A stretch of 64,000 nt of DNA, taken from Burkholderiales bacterium. Lineage in GTDB: Bacteria > Pseudomonadota > Gammaproteobacteria > Burkholderiales > Burkholderiaceae_C. The stretch spans positions 1 through 64,000 of the forward strand of contig JAGWLR010000001.1 in assembly GCA_028864885.1 (NCBI GenBank). The letters are read 5' to 3'. This document shows positions 51,261 through 61,114 of the stretch, in pieces (position 1 is the stretch's first letter; the number at the start of each line of letters is the position of its first letter). A program made the translations under genes and the position numbers. The notes under the pieces are model-generated. The model was not told the origin of the DNA. It saw only the letters and a list, made by a program, of their open reading frames with translations, and searched no databases.

Positions 51261-52145
51261 GTGGGCATGTGGATCGATTCCCACTGCCACCTGGATGCGC
51301 CTGAATTTGCGGCCGATCGCGATGCTGTCATGGCACGAGCTCGCGCCGTGGGCGTGCGCATGGTCGTGCCGTCTGTCTCGCCTGAATTCTTTCAGCCTAC
51401 GCGGGATGCGGCCTGGGCCTGTGAGGGAGCTTATGCCCTGGGCATCCATCCCTTGTATGTGAAGGGGCTGAGTGCCGATGCCTTGACGCAATTGGAGCGC
51501 GCATTGGATCAAGCCGCCCACGATCCACGACTGGTGGCCGTAGGCGAAATCGGGTTGGACCACTTTGTGCCCGATTTGCAAGATGACGAATCCAAGGCCT
51601 TGCAAGAGCGCGTCTACGCTACTCAACTGGATCTGGCGCAGCAACGCGGTCTGCCTGTGATCTTGCACGTGCGCCGCAGCGCCGATGCGCTGCTCAAGCA
51701 CCTGCGCCGGATGCAGGCCGCAGGCAGGCCGGTGCCAGGGGGCATTGCGCACGCCTTCAATGGCAGCGATCAACAGGCGAAGATCTTTTTAGACCTCGGG
51801 TTCAAACTGGGCTTCGGTGGGGCCATGACCTTCGATCGGGCCCTGCAGATTCGCCGTCTCGCTGCGACCTTGCCGGCCGACGCCATCGTGCTGGAGACCG
51901 ATGCCCCCGATATTCCGCCGCACTGGCTCTATGAAACGGCTGAGGCCCGGGCGCAAGGGGCTCGCAGCCGCAATGAACCTGCTGAATTGCCCCGCATTGC
52001 GCAAACCCTGGCCGATTTGAGGAGCTGGACCCTGAATCAAACCGCAGCCATCACCCGGGCCAATGTGCTGGCGGCCCTGCCGCGTTTGCAGCTTTGCTGG
52101 CCGGACTGGGCTGGCGCTGACGCGGCTGATCAGGCCAAGCCGTAA
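51261..52145 (+). CDS. TatD-family hydrolase
   Basis: MWIDSHCHLDAPEF, VAVGEIGLDHF, VLETDAPDIPP. Confidence 0.93.
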   Translation: MGMWIDSHCHLDAPEFAADRDAVMARARAVGVRMVVPSVSPEFFQPTRDAAWACEGAYALGIHPLYVKGLSADALTQLERALDQAAHDPRLVAVGEIGLDHFVPDLQDDESKALQERVYATQLDLAQQRGLPVILHVRRSADALLKHLRRMQAAGRPVPGGIAHAFNGSDQQAKIFLDLGFKLGFGGAMTFDRALQIRRLAATLPADAIVLETDAPDIPPHWLYETAEARAQGARSRNEPAELPRIAQTLADLRSWTLNQTAAITRANVLAALPRLQLCWPDWAGADAADQAKP

Positions 52146-52654
52146 CGCTCGAACACCTCTTGCCAGGCCGCGAGCTTGCGCTCGAAATGCCACGATGCGT
52201 TGGCCGGACTGGTGGACGGCAGTTTGACCACCGGTAGCCCGAACTGGCGCGTGATGCGCATGTGGCGAGCAGATTCGCCCCCGTTGTGAGCGATGGCCTG
52301 CAGCAAGGGAGCCTGCCGGATCAAGCCTGCAAGGTCATTGAGTTCGGCGTTGCGAATGTCGCTGTCCAAGCTACCCTCGCGCTCGCAGTGGGCGTAGACG
52401 TCCCAGATGCCCAGGCCTTTGTCCCGAACGTAGGCCAGGCGTTCCGCATAAGGGCGGTGAGACAAAGCTTCCCCACCGTGCAGGCCCCAGATGGCCGACA
52501 AAATCGGCCAGAAGTGGTTGCGCGGGTGCGCGTAATACTGCTGCTGCGCCAGCGAGGCGACGCTGGGGAAGCTACCCAGCACCAGCAAGCGAGTGCGCTC
52601 GCAATAGAGGGGGGCGAGCCCCTTGAGAGTCTTGTCCAGCTTGGTGTCAGCCAT
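52130..52654 (-). CDS. DNA-deoxyinosine/uracil glycosylase family
   Basis: LLVLGSFPSVASLAQQQYYAHPRNHFWPIL. Confidence 0.85.
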   Translation of the reverse strand: MADTKLDKTLKGLAPLYCERTRLLVLGSFPSVASLAQQQYYAHPRNHFWPILSAIWGLHGGEALSHRPYAERLAYVRDKGLGIWDVYAHCEREGSLDSDIRNAELNDLAGLIRQAPLLQAIAHNGGESARHMRITRQFGLPVVKLPSTSPANASWHFERKLAAWQEVFERYGLA

Positions 52655-52688
52655 GAGCGCATGATAGGGCTGTGCCACACTTCTGCCC

Positions 52689-53462
52689 GTGAAACGCAGC
52701 AAACCTCAACTGGCCGAAGCCACCATTTCAGAAGAACGTGGCATCCGATACCTCCACCTGGGCACCCCTTGGATCCAGGGCGCCATGCGCATCAGCAAGC
52801 CCACCAAGCTTGAGTTGGACTACATCCAGCGCATGATGGCCTGGTTGCTGCTGCGCGAGCCTCATGCCTTGCCTGAGACCCGTTGCCTGCAACTGGGGCT
52901 GGGGGCCGCCGCCATCACCAAGTTTTGCCACAGCGTCCTCAAACTGCCGACCACGGCGGTCGAGATCAATCCCACCGTGATCGGGGTGGGCCGATTGTGG
53001 TTTCATCTCCCTGATGATGATGAGATATTGACTGTTTTGAAGGCGGATGCGGCCAAATTTGTGGCAGATGACCGCAATATCGCCACGGCAGACGCCCTCT
53101 GTGTCGATCTGTATGACCACGAAGCCGCCAGCCCCGTGCTGGATGACGAAGACTTTTACCGGGCCTGCTGGCGTGTGCTGGATGATGGTGGCGTCATGAC
53201 GGTCAACCTGTTTGGCCGCGACGCCAGCTTCGAACGCAGCACCTCGCGCATTCGCGCGGCGTTCGGCGAGGGGCGCGTGGCCATGCTCAAACCCACCACC
53301 GAGGGCAACACCATCGTGCTTGCCTGGAAGGGCTTTGATCTGCCAGACCGAGAAGTGCTGGCACAACGGGCCGAAACTTTGCAGACCAAATGGGCTTTGC
53401 CTGCGCGAAAATGGGTCAAGCTTCTCTCCACATTCACACCCCAAGCCCAACCCAAGTCTTGA
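52689..53462 (+). CDS. Spermidine synthase-like protein
   Basis: CLQLGLGAAAITKFCHSVL, TAVEINPTVI; SAM-binding fold. Confidence 0.75.
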   Translation: MKRSKPQLAEATISEERGIRYLHLGTPWIQGAMRISKPTKLELDYIQRMMAWLLLREPHALPETRCLQLGLGAAAITKFCHSVLKLPTTAVEINPTVIGVGRLWFHLPDDDEILTVLKADAAKFVADDRNIATADALCVDLYDHEAASPVLDDEDFYRACWRVLDDGGVMTVNLFGRDASFERSTSRIRAAFGEGRVAMLKPTTEGNTIVLAWKGFDLPDREVLAQRAETLQTKWALPARKWVKLLSTFTPQAQPKS

Positions 53463-53463
53463 G

Positions 53464-55260
53464 ATGACCGCCAACGCCCATCACCATCCCAAACGTCGTG
53501 CCAAGACACACCAGGGGCCGCTGGATTGGACGATGTTGGTGGCCTGGCTGACAGAAGATGGCGTGTTGACCGAGCACGATGCTCAATTGGTCAAACAACG
53601 CTTCGCCGCGGGCAGCAGCTCTCAACACCCCTTGGTGCGCCTGGCTGGTTTAGGGCTGAAGCGGGCGGACACCGGCGCAGTGCTTGAACTGGAGCCCCTC
53701 ACCGAATGGCTGGCGTCCCATCTGGGATTGCCTTACCTGCGCATCGACCCGCTGAAGGTTGACGTGGGCCGGGTGGCCGAAATCATGTCGATCAACTATG
53801 CCGAGCGCCGCTCGGCTTTGCCCGTGCAAGTGGGTTTGACAGATCTGACGATTGCCACCTGCGAACCGCTCGATGTGGCATGGGTCGATGAGATCCTGTC
53901 GCACACCAAAAAGAAGGTGCGTCTGGTGGTGTCCAGCCCGCTGGATCTGCAGCGCTATCGCACCGAGTTCTACACTCTGGCCAAGTCGGTCCGCGAGGCC
54001 AACAAGAAGACCGGTGATTCGGTTGCGCACAACTTCGAGCAGTTAGTGGAGCTCGGCAAGACCAACCGCCAGCTCGATGCCAATGACCAGGGCATCATCC
54101 AGGTGGTGGACTGGCTGTGGCAATACGCGTTTGATCAGCGCGCCTCTGACATCCACCTTGAGCCTCGGCGCGAGATGGGGGCGATTCGCTTCCGCATCGA
54201 TGGTGTGCTGCATACCGTGTATCAGGTGCCTCTGGCCGTGATGCAGGCCATGACCGCCCGCATCAAGTTGCTGGGCCGCATGGACGTGGTCGAAAAAAGG
54301 CGTCCGCTGGACGGCCGCATCAAGACACGCAACCCGGGCGGTGACGAGGTCGAAATGCGTCTGTCGACCATGCCCACCGCCTTCGGCGAAAAGCTGGTCA
54401 TGCGGATCTTCGATCCCGACAACACGGTCAAATCGTTTGAAGCGTTGGGCTTTGCGCCCAACGAAACCCAGATCTGGGAGCAGTTGGTGGCTCGGCCCCA
54501 CGGCATCATCCTGGTAACGGGGCCCACGGGCTCGGGCAAGACCACCACGCTGTACTCCACCCTCAAGCGTGTCGCCACCGATGAAGTGAACGTGTGCACC
54601 ATCGAGGATCCGATTGAAATGATCGAGCCTGCCTTCAATCAGACGCAGGTGCAGTCCGCAATCGATCTGAACTTCGCAGAAGGCCTGCGGGCCCTGATGC
54701 GCCAGGATCCCGACATCATCATGGTGGGTGAGATTCGCGATCTCGAAACCGCGGAGATGGCGATCCAGGCCTCGCTGACCGGTCACCTGGTGTTTTCGAC
54801 GCTGCACACCAACGATGCCGCGTCGGCCATCACCCGTCTGACCGATCTGGGGGTGCCTTCTTACCTGATCAGCGCCACGGTGATCGGCGTGCTGGCGCAG
54901 CGATTGGTGCGCGTCTTGTGCCCGAACTGCAAGCAGCCCGATACCGAGTTGTCGCATGAAACATTGGCCGAAGTCATTCGGCCGTGGCGCATGAGCGGCA
55001 AGATCCAACCCTATAAACCGGTTGGCTGCCTGGATTGCCGCATGACTGGTTTCAAGGGGCGCGTGGGCTTGTATGAGTTGCTGCCCGTCTCGGATCAGGT
55101 CCGCCACGCCATGCATCCGAACGTGGACATGAGCGCCTTGCGCAAGACCGCTGCGAAAGAAGGGCTGCGCCCCTTGCGTCTGTCAGGCGTCATGAAAGTC
55201 GCTGAAGGCTTGACGACGCTCGAAGAGGTCTTGCGCAACACCCCTCAGTGGGAGGTTTGA
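53464..55260 (+). CDS. GspE/PilB-type secretion ATPase
   Basis: GPTGSGKTTTLYSTL, RQDPDIIMVGEIRD, tetracysteine CPNCKQ...CLDC. Confidence 0.93.
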   Translation: MTANAHHHPKRRAKTHQGPLDWTMLVAWLTEDGVLTEHDAQLVKQRFAAGSSSQHPLVRLAGLGLKRADTGAVLELEPLTEWLASHLGLPYLRIDPLKVDVGRVAEIMSINYAERRSALPVQVGLTDLTIATCEPLDVAWVDEILSHTKKKVRLVVSSPLDLQRYRTEFYTLAKSVREANKKTGDSVAHNFEQLVELGKTNRQLDANDQGIIQVVDWLWQYAFDQRASDIHLEPRREMGAIRFRIDGVLHTVYQVPLAVMQAMTARIKLLGRMDVVEKRRPLDGRIKTRNPGGDEVEMRLSTMPTAFGEKLVMRIFDPDNTVKSFEALGFAPNETQIWEQLVARPHGIILVTGPTGSGKTTTLYSTLKRVATDEVNVCTIEDPIEMIEPAFNQTQVQSAIDLNFAEGLRALMRQDPDIIMVGEIRDLETAEMAIQASLTGHLVFSTLHTNDAASAITRLTDLGVPSYLISATVIGVLAQRLVRVLCPNCKQPDTELSHETLAEVIRPWRMSGKIQPYKPVGCLDCRMTGFKGRVGLYELLPVSDQVRHAMHPNVDMSALRKTAAKEGLRPLRLSGVMKVAEGLTTLEEVLRNTPQWEV

Positions 55261-57575
55261 GCCTCGGCTGGGTACCCGGCTGAAGCTGAGAAGGGGTCGA
55301 TCACGACTTCGCACTGGATGCCACGGGTTTCATTGGGCAACCAACGCACCACACCTCCGAGTTGCTTGACGCGTTTGCGCACGCCGCCCAAACCCAGTCC
55401 ATGAGACCAGGTACTGGGGTCTGACCCGTTGCCGTTGTCCACCACGCACAAGGTCAAGCGATCGTTTTCCAGTTCGATGCTGACCCGGACTTTGTTGGCT
55501 TTGGCGTGGCTGATGGTGTTGTTGACCAACTCGCGCAAGATGCGAGTCAAGGCCGACCACTGCACCATGTTGAGCACCACATCCACGTCGACCCGCATGT
55601 GCCAATCCAACTCGCAGCGTGCCGCACCCAGTCGTTGGCTCAAGTCACGCTTCCATTCTCCGGCGGCCTCGGTCAGTGCATGCGATTGGGCCGCCAAGCC
55701 ACGGGTCAGGGTCTTGAGATCTTGCAGGGTGTGGCGGATGTACTCCTCCATCTCGGCGTTCGGAGCCTGATACATCAGGGTCAGCAGGCGGGCGCCGATG
55801 TCGTCGTGCAGATCTTGGGCGATTCTCAATCGCTCTTCGCTTCGACCTTGCTCAACCGCCCGATCAAAATTCAAAGCCCGGTGCAATTGCTCAACGATGC
55901 GGTCGGTCAAGCGAAGGTCTTCGCCGGTGAACAAGCGCTGCCCCTTCTTGGCGTGCTTCAACACCAGCACATGCCCCGGCTCACCAAACCCCGTGGGATG
56001 CACCAACTCCGGCATCGGCATCAGCAGCACCGATCCGTTGCCGCGCAAGGTGGCCGAGTTGATGTGCCCGTGCACGAGCGAGACCTCCAGCGGTTCAAAC
56101 AGCTCTCGCATCAACTGCATCAGCAGCCCTTCCAGTGCATCGGGCTTGCGTTCGGTTTCACGGGCGATGCGATACAGGCGCTGAAACAAGCGCTCCATGG
56201 TCAAGGGATCCCGCCCAGGCAGTCGTGTCATCAACCAACGCCGAATGGTGAGATAAATGCCGAACGACAGGAACAGAGACAGTGTCATGGATGTGATCTG
56301 CCCCAATGAAAAAATGGCGACGAATAGCAGATCCAATGAGGCCGCCACCGTGCTTGACGCAGCCAGCAGAGAGAACTCCTGCAAGATCAACTTGGATCTG
56401 GATAGATAAGGTGAGAGCAGGAGCTGCGAGGCCGCAAAGACATGCCAGGTCATCACCCCGAATGTGGTCAGGTTGACCTGCATGTCGGCCCGGCTCGTGC
56501 CGACAGCAATGGCAAGACCCAACAGACCCCAGGTCAGCAAAGTGATCGCGGCAAAACGGCGCATCACCAGCGTGAAGGGGTGTGCCATCTGCCGGTAGCT
56601 GACACTCATCAAAATCAAGGCGCTGACCCCTAGCGCCATGCAACTGCCTTGCAGCCACCACCAGCTCCAGGCGGGGGGCACCTGAGACCACGCCAGCAGC
56701 AGCGCAAACAAGGCCAGCCCAGTCAGGGCGGTGTAGTAGCGCCAGCCCGCCACGCGGCGGGGGTGCAAGGCGGCTACCACCACCACGCTGGCCGCAATCG
56801 TGAGATCGGCCACCGATCGGATCACGGTATCCCACTGCAGCAGGCGAGCAGGCTCAAACAGGTCGACGCTGGTCGACAGGGCGATCCACTCCAGTTGGAC
56901 CCCGTGGCACAGCGTCATCACCATGAATGCGAAGTTGCGCCACTGAGGGGCCGCCAACATCACCACCGCACCCACGGCGTACACCATCAAGGCAATCAGG
57001 CTCAGCACCCAGAACAGTGGGCTCAGTCCAGTCCAGCCCCGTGCCGGCACCCAAACCGTTTGGCTTGGGCTGGATTGAAAGCGCAGGGTCACCGACAAAC
57101 CGCCATTCGCGCGCCAATCTGCCAACAGCTGTTCAAGCTGAGCGTGCTGATCAAAGTATTGCTGTCGCTGGCTGGCGTCCACGATCCATCGGGCGGATTT
57201 CTGCAGCATCAGCAAGTCCAATGCCACCGCTCGGTGAGGCGTCGGGTTGTGGACGTCGGGGGACTGCCATTCGATGCCGGTCAGGATTCGGCCTTCTATG
57301 CTTCGCAGCCTGCGATCGTCTGTCGATTGAATGCGAACCAAGCCATCTGGTGTGGCCCGCATCACAAACGGCAGGGCAGGCTGGCTGATCAACCAATTGG
57401 CCGTCATGAAGACCACGGCACACCCCACCAGAACCCAGATCGCCAGCATCTTGAGCCGCCAGCCGATCCAGCGTGGCAAGTCGTGGGGCCCTTGCACCAC
57501 GGCTTCCAGGCTTGGCCAAGCCGACAAGCCAGAGAACTCACTGGCTGTGGCGGGCGAGGTAGAGGTGGCGGACAC
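55245..57575 (-). CDS. Membrane sensor histidine kinase (HisKA_3/NarX type)
   Basis: RIAQDLHDDIGARLLTLMY, ELVNNTISHAKA, GLGLGGVRKRV. Confidence 0.92.
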   Translation of the reverse strand: MSATSTSPATASEFSGLSAWPSLEAVVQGPHDLPRWIGWRLKMLAIWVLVGCAVVFMTANWLISQPALPFVMRATPDGLVRIQSTDDRRLRSIEGRILTGIEWQSPDVHNPTPHRAVALDLLMLQKSARWIVDASQRQQYFDQHAQLEQLLADWRANGGLSVTLRFQSSPSQTVWVPARGWTGLSPLFWVLSLIALMVYAVGAVVMLAAPQWRNFAFMVMTLCHGVQLEWIALSTSVDLFEPARLLQWDTVIRSVADLTIAASVVVVAALHPRRVAGWRYYTALTGLALFALLLAWSQVPPAWSWWWLQGSCMALGVSALILMSVSYRQMAHPFTLVMRRFAAITLLTWGLLGLAIAVGTSRADMQVNLTTFGVMTWHVFAASQLLLSPYLSRSKLILQEFSLLAASSTVAASLDLLFVAIFSLGQITSMTLSLFLSFGIYLTIRRWLMTRLPGRDPLTMERLFQRLYRIARETERKPDALEGLLMQLMRELFEPLEVSLVHGHINSATLRGNGSVLLMPMPELVHPTGFGEPGHVLVLKHAKKGQRLFTGEDLRLTDRIVEQLHRALNFDRAVEQGRSEERLRIAQDLHDDIGARLLTLMYQAPNAEMEEYIRHTLQDLKTLTRGLAAQSHALTEAAGEWKRDLSQRLGAARCELDWHMRVDVDVVLNMVQWSALTRILRELVNNTISHAKANKVRVSIELENDRLTLCVVDNGNGSDPSTWSHGLGLGGVRKRVKQLGGVVRWLPNETRGIQCEVVIDPFSASAGYPAEAQTSH

Positions 57576-57590
57576 GGAGTCCTCCTGTGA

Positions 57591-58298
57591 TCAGACGAGG
57601 CCTTGCTTGCTTGCCAGAACAGCCGCTTCGGCACGGCTGGAGACGTTCAATTTCTTGTAGATTGACTTGATGTGATCGTTGACCGTGAACCACTTGATTC
57701 CCATCAACGCAGCAATCTCTTTGATCGTGAAGCCTTTGCTCAGATACGTCAACACTTCGCTTTCGCGAGGGGTCAGGCGTTCATGATCCAGTGGGGCAGT
57801 CCCCGCAGTGGGGGCGGGTGAACTCAATGCATGAGCATGGCCATTGGCAAAAGCTGCGCCATCACCGGTTCGGAAGTGGGTCAGCAGGCGGCGTGCAATG
57901 GCGGGGGACAAAGGGGGCTGACCCCGCACGATCTTCTGCAGCTCTTCGACCAGCACCTCGAAGCGATCTTCCTTCAGCAGATAGCCGTCGGCGCCGCATT
58001 GCAAAGCGGGGAACAAGTGCTCGTCGTCAGAGTACAGCGTGGTGACGATGCGCGTGGCGGGATAGGCGGCCAGCTCTCTGAGTAGCTCCAGCCCACTGCC
58101 GTCGGGCAACTCCAGGTCAACCAGGATCAATTGATAGGGGTCCGACCCCGGGCCGGCCTGGCTCAGCAGACGGCGGGCGGCCTCCAGGTCTCCCGCTTCG
58201 GTGATGCTGCTTACATCACTGAAACTTTCTCGCACCACGCGGCTCAAAAAACCGCGTGCAACCGGGTTGTCTTCCAGAATCAGAACCTTGACCGCCAT
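57591..58298 (-). CDS. LuxR/NarL-family response regulator
   Basis: Receiver LILVDLELPDGSG; C-terminal LTPRESEVLTYLSKGFTIKEIAALMGIKWFTVNDHIKSIYKKL. Confidence 0.95.
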   Translation of the reverse strand: MAVKVLILEDNPVARGFLSRVVRESFSDVSSITEAGDLEAARRLLSQAGPGSDPYQLILVDLELPDGSGLELLRELAAYPATRIVTTLYSDDEHLFPALQCGADGYLLKEDRFEVLVEELQKIVRGQPPLSPAIARRLLTHFRTGDGAAFANGHAHALSSPAPTAGTAPLDHERLTPRESEVLTYLSKGFTIKEIAALMGIKWFTVNDHIKSIYKKLNVSSRAEAAVLASKQGLV

Positions 58299-58525
58299 GA
58301 AGCTCCTCCCGAAGCAGCACTGTTCGGCCGCTTGGGTTGATTATTTCCCCTTCTGACATCTGGGGCGCAAAATTCATCCTTGTTGGATGAGGGATTCGCT
58401 GCATTATCGGGGGCGAATGTAGGATCGTCACTCGGTGGACCCCCCTTGGTTTGACGGTGAGGAGACACCGCAAGGGCTTACCCTAGGCTGTGAGCGCGAG
58501 CCCCCGGGACTTTTACAATCGGGGG

Positions 58526-59275
58526 ATGCGAATCCTCATTGCAAACGACGACGGCTACCTGGCACCCGGCCTGGCCGCTCTGGTCAATGCCTGCGAAGGC
58601 TTGGGTGTCATCGATGTCTTTGCGCCTGAGCGCAACGCCAGCGGCACCTCGAATGCCTTGACTCTGCATCATCCTTTGACGGTCCACACTGCGTCCAATG
58701 GGTTTCACTTCGTCACAGGCACGCCATCGGATTGCGTGCATCTGGCGCTGACCTCGGGTTTGATCCCCAAGCCCGATCTGGTCTTGTCGGGCATCAACAA
58801 TGGCGCCAATATGGGTGACGACACCTTGTACTCAGGTACCGTTGCAGCGGCCACCGAAGGGTATTTGTTTGGTGTCCCGTCCATTGCGTTTTCCCTGACG
58901 GACAGAGGTTGGCAGCACCTCGATGCCGCCGCACGTGTTGCGCGGCGGGTGGTCGAATCCGTCCTGGCGCGGCCACCGGCCACGGGCCCTTGGCTGCTGA
59001 ATGTCAACATGCCCTCCATGGCTGGTCTGGACGACGCGGCCTGGCATGTGACCCGGCTGGGGCGCCGGCACTCCAGCCGCCCCGCCATTGCTCAAACCAA
59101 CCCCCGGGGGGATACCATTTACTGGATTGGCCCGGCCGGTGAGGCGCGAGACGAGGGCGACGGCACCGACTTTCAGGTCACGCGCGACGGCGGGGTGTCC
59201 ATCACGCCATTGCAGGTCGACATGACCGACCATGGCAGCATGCCTGCCTGGCATGGCTGGCTGGGGGTGAAATGA
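58526..59275 (+). CDS. surE: 5'/3'-nucleotidase SurE
   Basis: [46 protein letters not shown]. Confidence 0.96.
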   Translation: MRILIANDDGYLAPGLAALVNACEGLGVIDVFAPERNASGTSNALTLHHPLTVHTASNGFHFVTGTPSDCVHLALTSGLIPKPDLVLSGINNGANMGDDTLYSGTVAAATEGYLFGVPSIAFSLTDRGWQHLDAAARVARRVVESVLARPPATGPWLLNVNMPSMAGLDDAAWHVTRLGRRHSSRPAIAQTNPRGDTIYWIGPAGEARDEGDGTDFQVTRDGGVSITPLQVDMTDHGSMPAWHGWLGVK

Positions 59276-60147
59276 GCCAGGGTCAATCCGATGGCAAACC
59301 GCGTCGCTTTCCCTTGCCGCTGGACAAAGTCGCCAGTGCTCCGTCTGCGCGACTCAAACCGGCTGCGGCCAGTTCGCGTGAAGTGCTGAGGCCTCAGGCC
59401 CATTTGCACCAGATCGAGCAAGAGCGTCGCCGTCAATCCATTCCGCAAGGCGTGGGGTTGGATTCGATGCAGATTCGGCTACGCATGGTCGAGCGTTTGC
59501 GCTCGGATGGAATCACCCATCCCGGTGTGCTGGAGGCCTTTGCTCGCACGCCTCGTCATCTGTTTGTCGACACGGCGCTGGTGAACCAGGCCTACGAAGA
59601 CACCAGCTTGCCGATCGGGCTGGGGCAGACCATCTCCAAGCCATCGGTGGTGGGCACCATGCTTCAGTTGCTGTGTTCTCGACCAGGTTTGACGATGCCG
59701 CATGTTCAGCCGGGGCGCCCCCTCGGGCTGTGCCTGGAAGTGGGCACAGGGTGCGGCTACCAGGCAGCGTTGCTGAGTCTGCTCGCCCGTCAGGTCATTT
59801 CGATTGAACGTTTGCGAGATTTGCACATCAAAGCCCGAGGCAATCTGGATCAGATCCGTCAACATGTTCCCGCCTGGCAGGATGTCAGGTTGGTGTATGG
59901 TGATGGCATGGTCGGGCATCCGCCACAGGCGCCTTACGACACCATCATTGCCGCAGCGGGTGGGGCTGCATTACCTCAAGCATGGCTTGACCAGTTGGCA
60001 CCAGGCGGGCGTTTGATCGCCCCCATGGAGGACGAACGTGGACAAGGCCAGGTGCTGACGGTGGTGGATCGCTTGCCCGATGGCAGTCTTCAACACACAC
60101 GTGCGGGTGCGGTCTTGTTCGTGCCCCTAAAATCTGGCATCACTTGA
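59272..60147 (+). CDS. pcm: Protein-L-isoaspartate O-methyltransferase
   Basis: [33 protein letters not shown]; after surE. Confidence 0.93.
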   Translation: MSQGQSDGKPRRFPLPLDKVASAPSARLKPAAASSREVLRPQAHLHQIEQERRRQSIPQGVGLDSMQIRLRMVERLRSDGITHPGVLEAFARTPRHLFVDTALVNQAYEDTSLPIGLGQTISKPSVVGTMLQLLCSRPGLTMPHVQPGRPLGLCLEVGTGCGYQAALLSLLARQVISIERLRDLHIKARGNLDQIRQHVPAWQDVRLVYGDGMVGHPPQAPYDTIIAAAGGAALPQAWLDQLAPGGRLIAPMEDERGQGQVLTVVDRLPDGSLQHTRAGAVLFVPLKSGIT

Positions 60148-60157
60148 AGTGACGCTC

Positions 60158-61084
60158 ATGTACATGACTCGAATTCATCGTTTTGTTGCCATCGCATCTT
60201 TGTTGGCCCTGGTGGCGGGGTGCGCTACGCAGCATCACCGCGCGCCAGTGGAAGACCGCGGGCGTCTGTTGGGCTCATCTGGCTCTGTCGCAGTCAAGCC
60301 TCCCCCCGGCGCCGAAAACGCGGGTAAGCCGGGCTACTACACCGTTGCCAAGGGGGATACCCTGCTTCGCATTGCCTTGGAAACGGGGCAAAACTACAAA
60401 GACCTGGCAACCTGGAACAACCTTGAAAATCCCAATTTGATCGAAGTGGGGCAAGTGTTGCGGGTGGTTCCTCCTGTGGCCACGGCTACTGCAGCGACCA
60501 CCGGCGCGACCTTGCCTGCGGCCAAACCGATCAGCGTGCCCAAGATCGAATCCCGTGGCCTGGACAACAAGGGCGTGCCGGCTTCGGCCGCGTCGGCGCC
60601 TCCCGCCAAGTCGGCTTCCGCCGCTTCTGGGCCATCGGTCGGGCAATCTGCTGGGGTGACTGCTTCCGGCGGGGCCGCATCTTCCGCGGCGGCTGCATCC
60701 GAGGCTGCCGATGCAGAAGAGCCCGCATGGGTCTGGCCCGCTACGGGTCCGGTCATCGCCACCTACGAGGAAGGCAAGCGCAAAGGCATTGCCATTGGCG
60801 GGCGTGAGGGCGATCCGATCCTGGCCGCTGGCGATGGGCGCGTGGTTTACGCGGGGTCGGGCCTGCGCGGCTACGGCAATCTGGTCATCATCAAGCACGC
60901 GGGTGATTACCTGACCGCTTACGCCCACAACAAGACCTTGCTGGTCAAGGAAGATCAGGCGGTCCGCAAGGGCCAGAAGATCGCCGAGATGGGGTCAACC
61001 GACGCCGATCGGGTGCAGTTGCACTTCGAAATTCGCAAGCAGGGCAAGCCGATCGATCCCACCAAACAGCTGCCTGCCCGTTGA
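60158..61084 (+). CDS. nlpD: NlpD-like LysM/M23 lipoprotein
   Basis: Lipobox VAGC; LysM YYTVAKGDTLLRIALETGQ; M23-like C-terminus. Confidence 0.92.
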   Translation: MYMTRIHRFVAIASLLALVAGCATQHHRAPVEDRGRLLGSSGSVAVKPPPGAENAGKPGYYTVAKGDTLLRIALETGQNYKDLATWNNLENPNLIEVGQVLRVVPPVATATAATTGATLPAAKPISVPKIESRGLDNKGVPASAASAPPAKSASAASGPSVGQSAGVTASGGAASSAAAASEAADAEEPAWVWPATGPVIATYEEGKRKGIAIGGREGDPILAAGDGRVVYAGSGLRGYGNLVIIKHAGDYLTAYAHNKTLLVKEDQAVRKGQKIAEMGSTDADRVQLHFEIRKQGKPIDPTKQLPAR

Positions 61085-61108
61085 TCCGGCCCTCATCCCT
61101 GAGACAAT
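61081..61108 (+). promoter_or_regulatory. Candidate promoter for rlmD, leaderless geometry
   Basis: TTGATC-N16-GACAAT, 6 nt before ATG at 61115. Confidence 0.4.
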
Positions 61109-61114
61109 TCAGGG

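Noticed and set aside
54043-55116. 357-aa minus-strand ORF opposite the GspE/PilB gene
   Set aside because: Shadow ORF with no recognisable motif.
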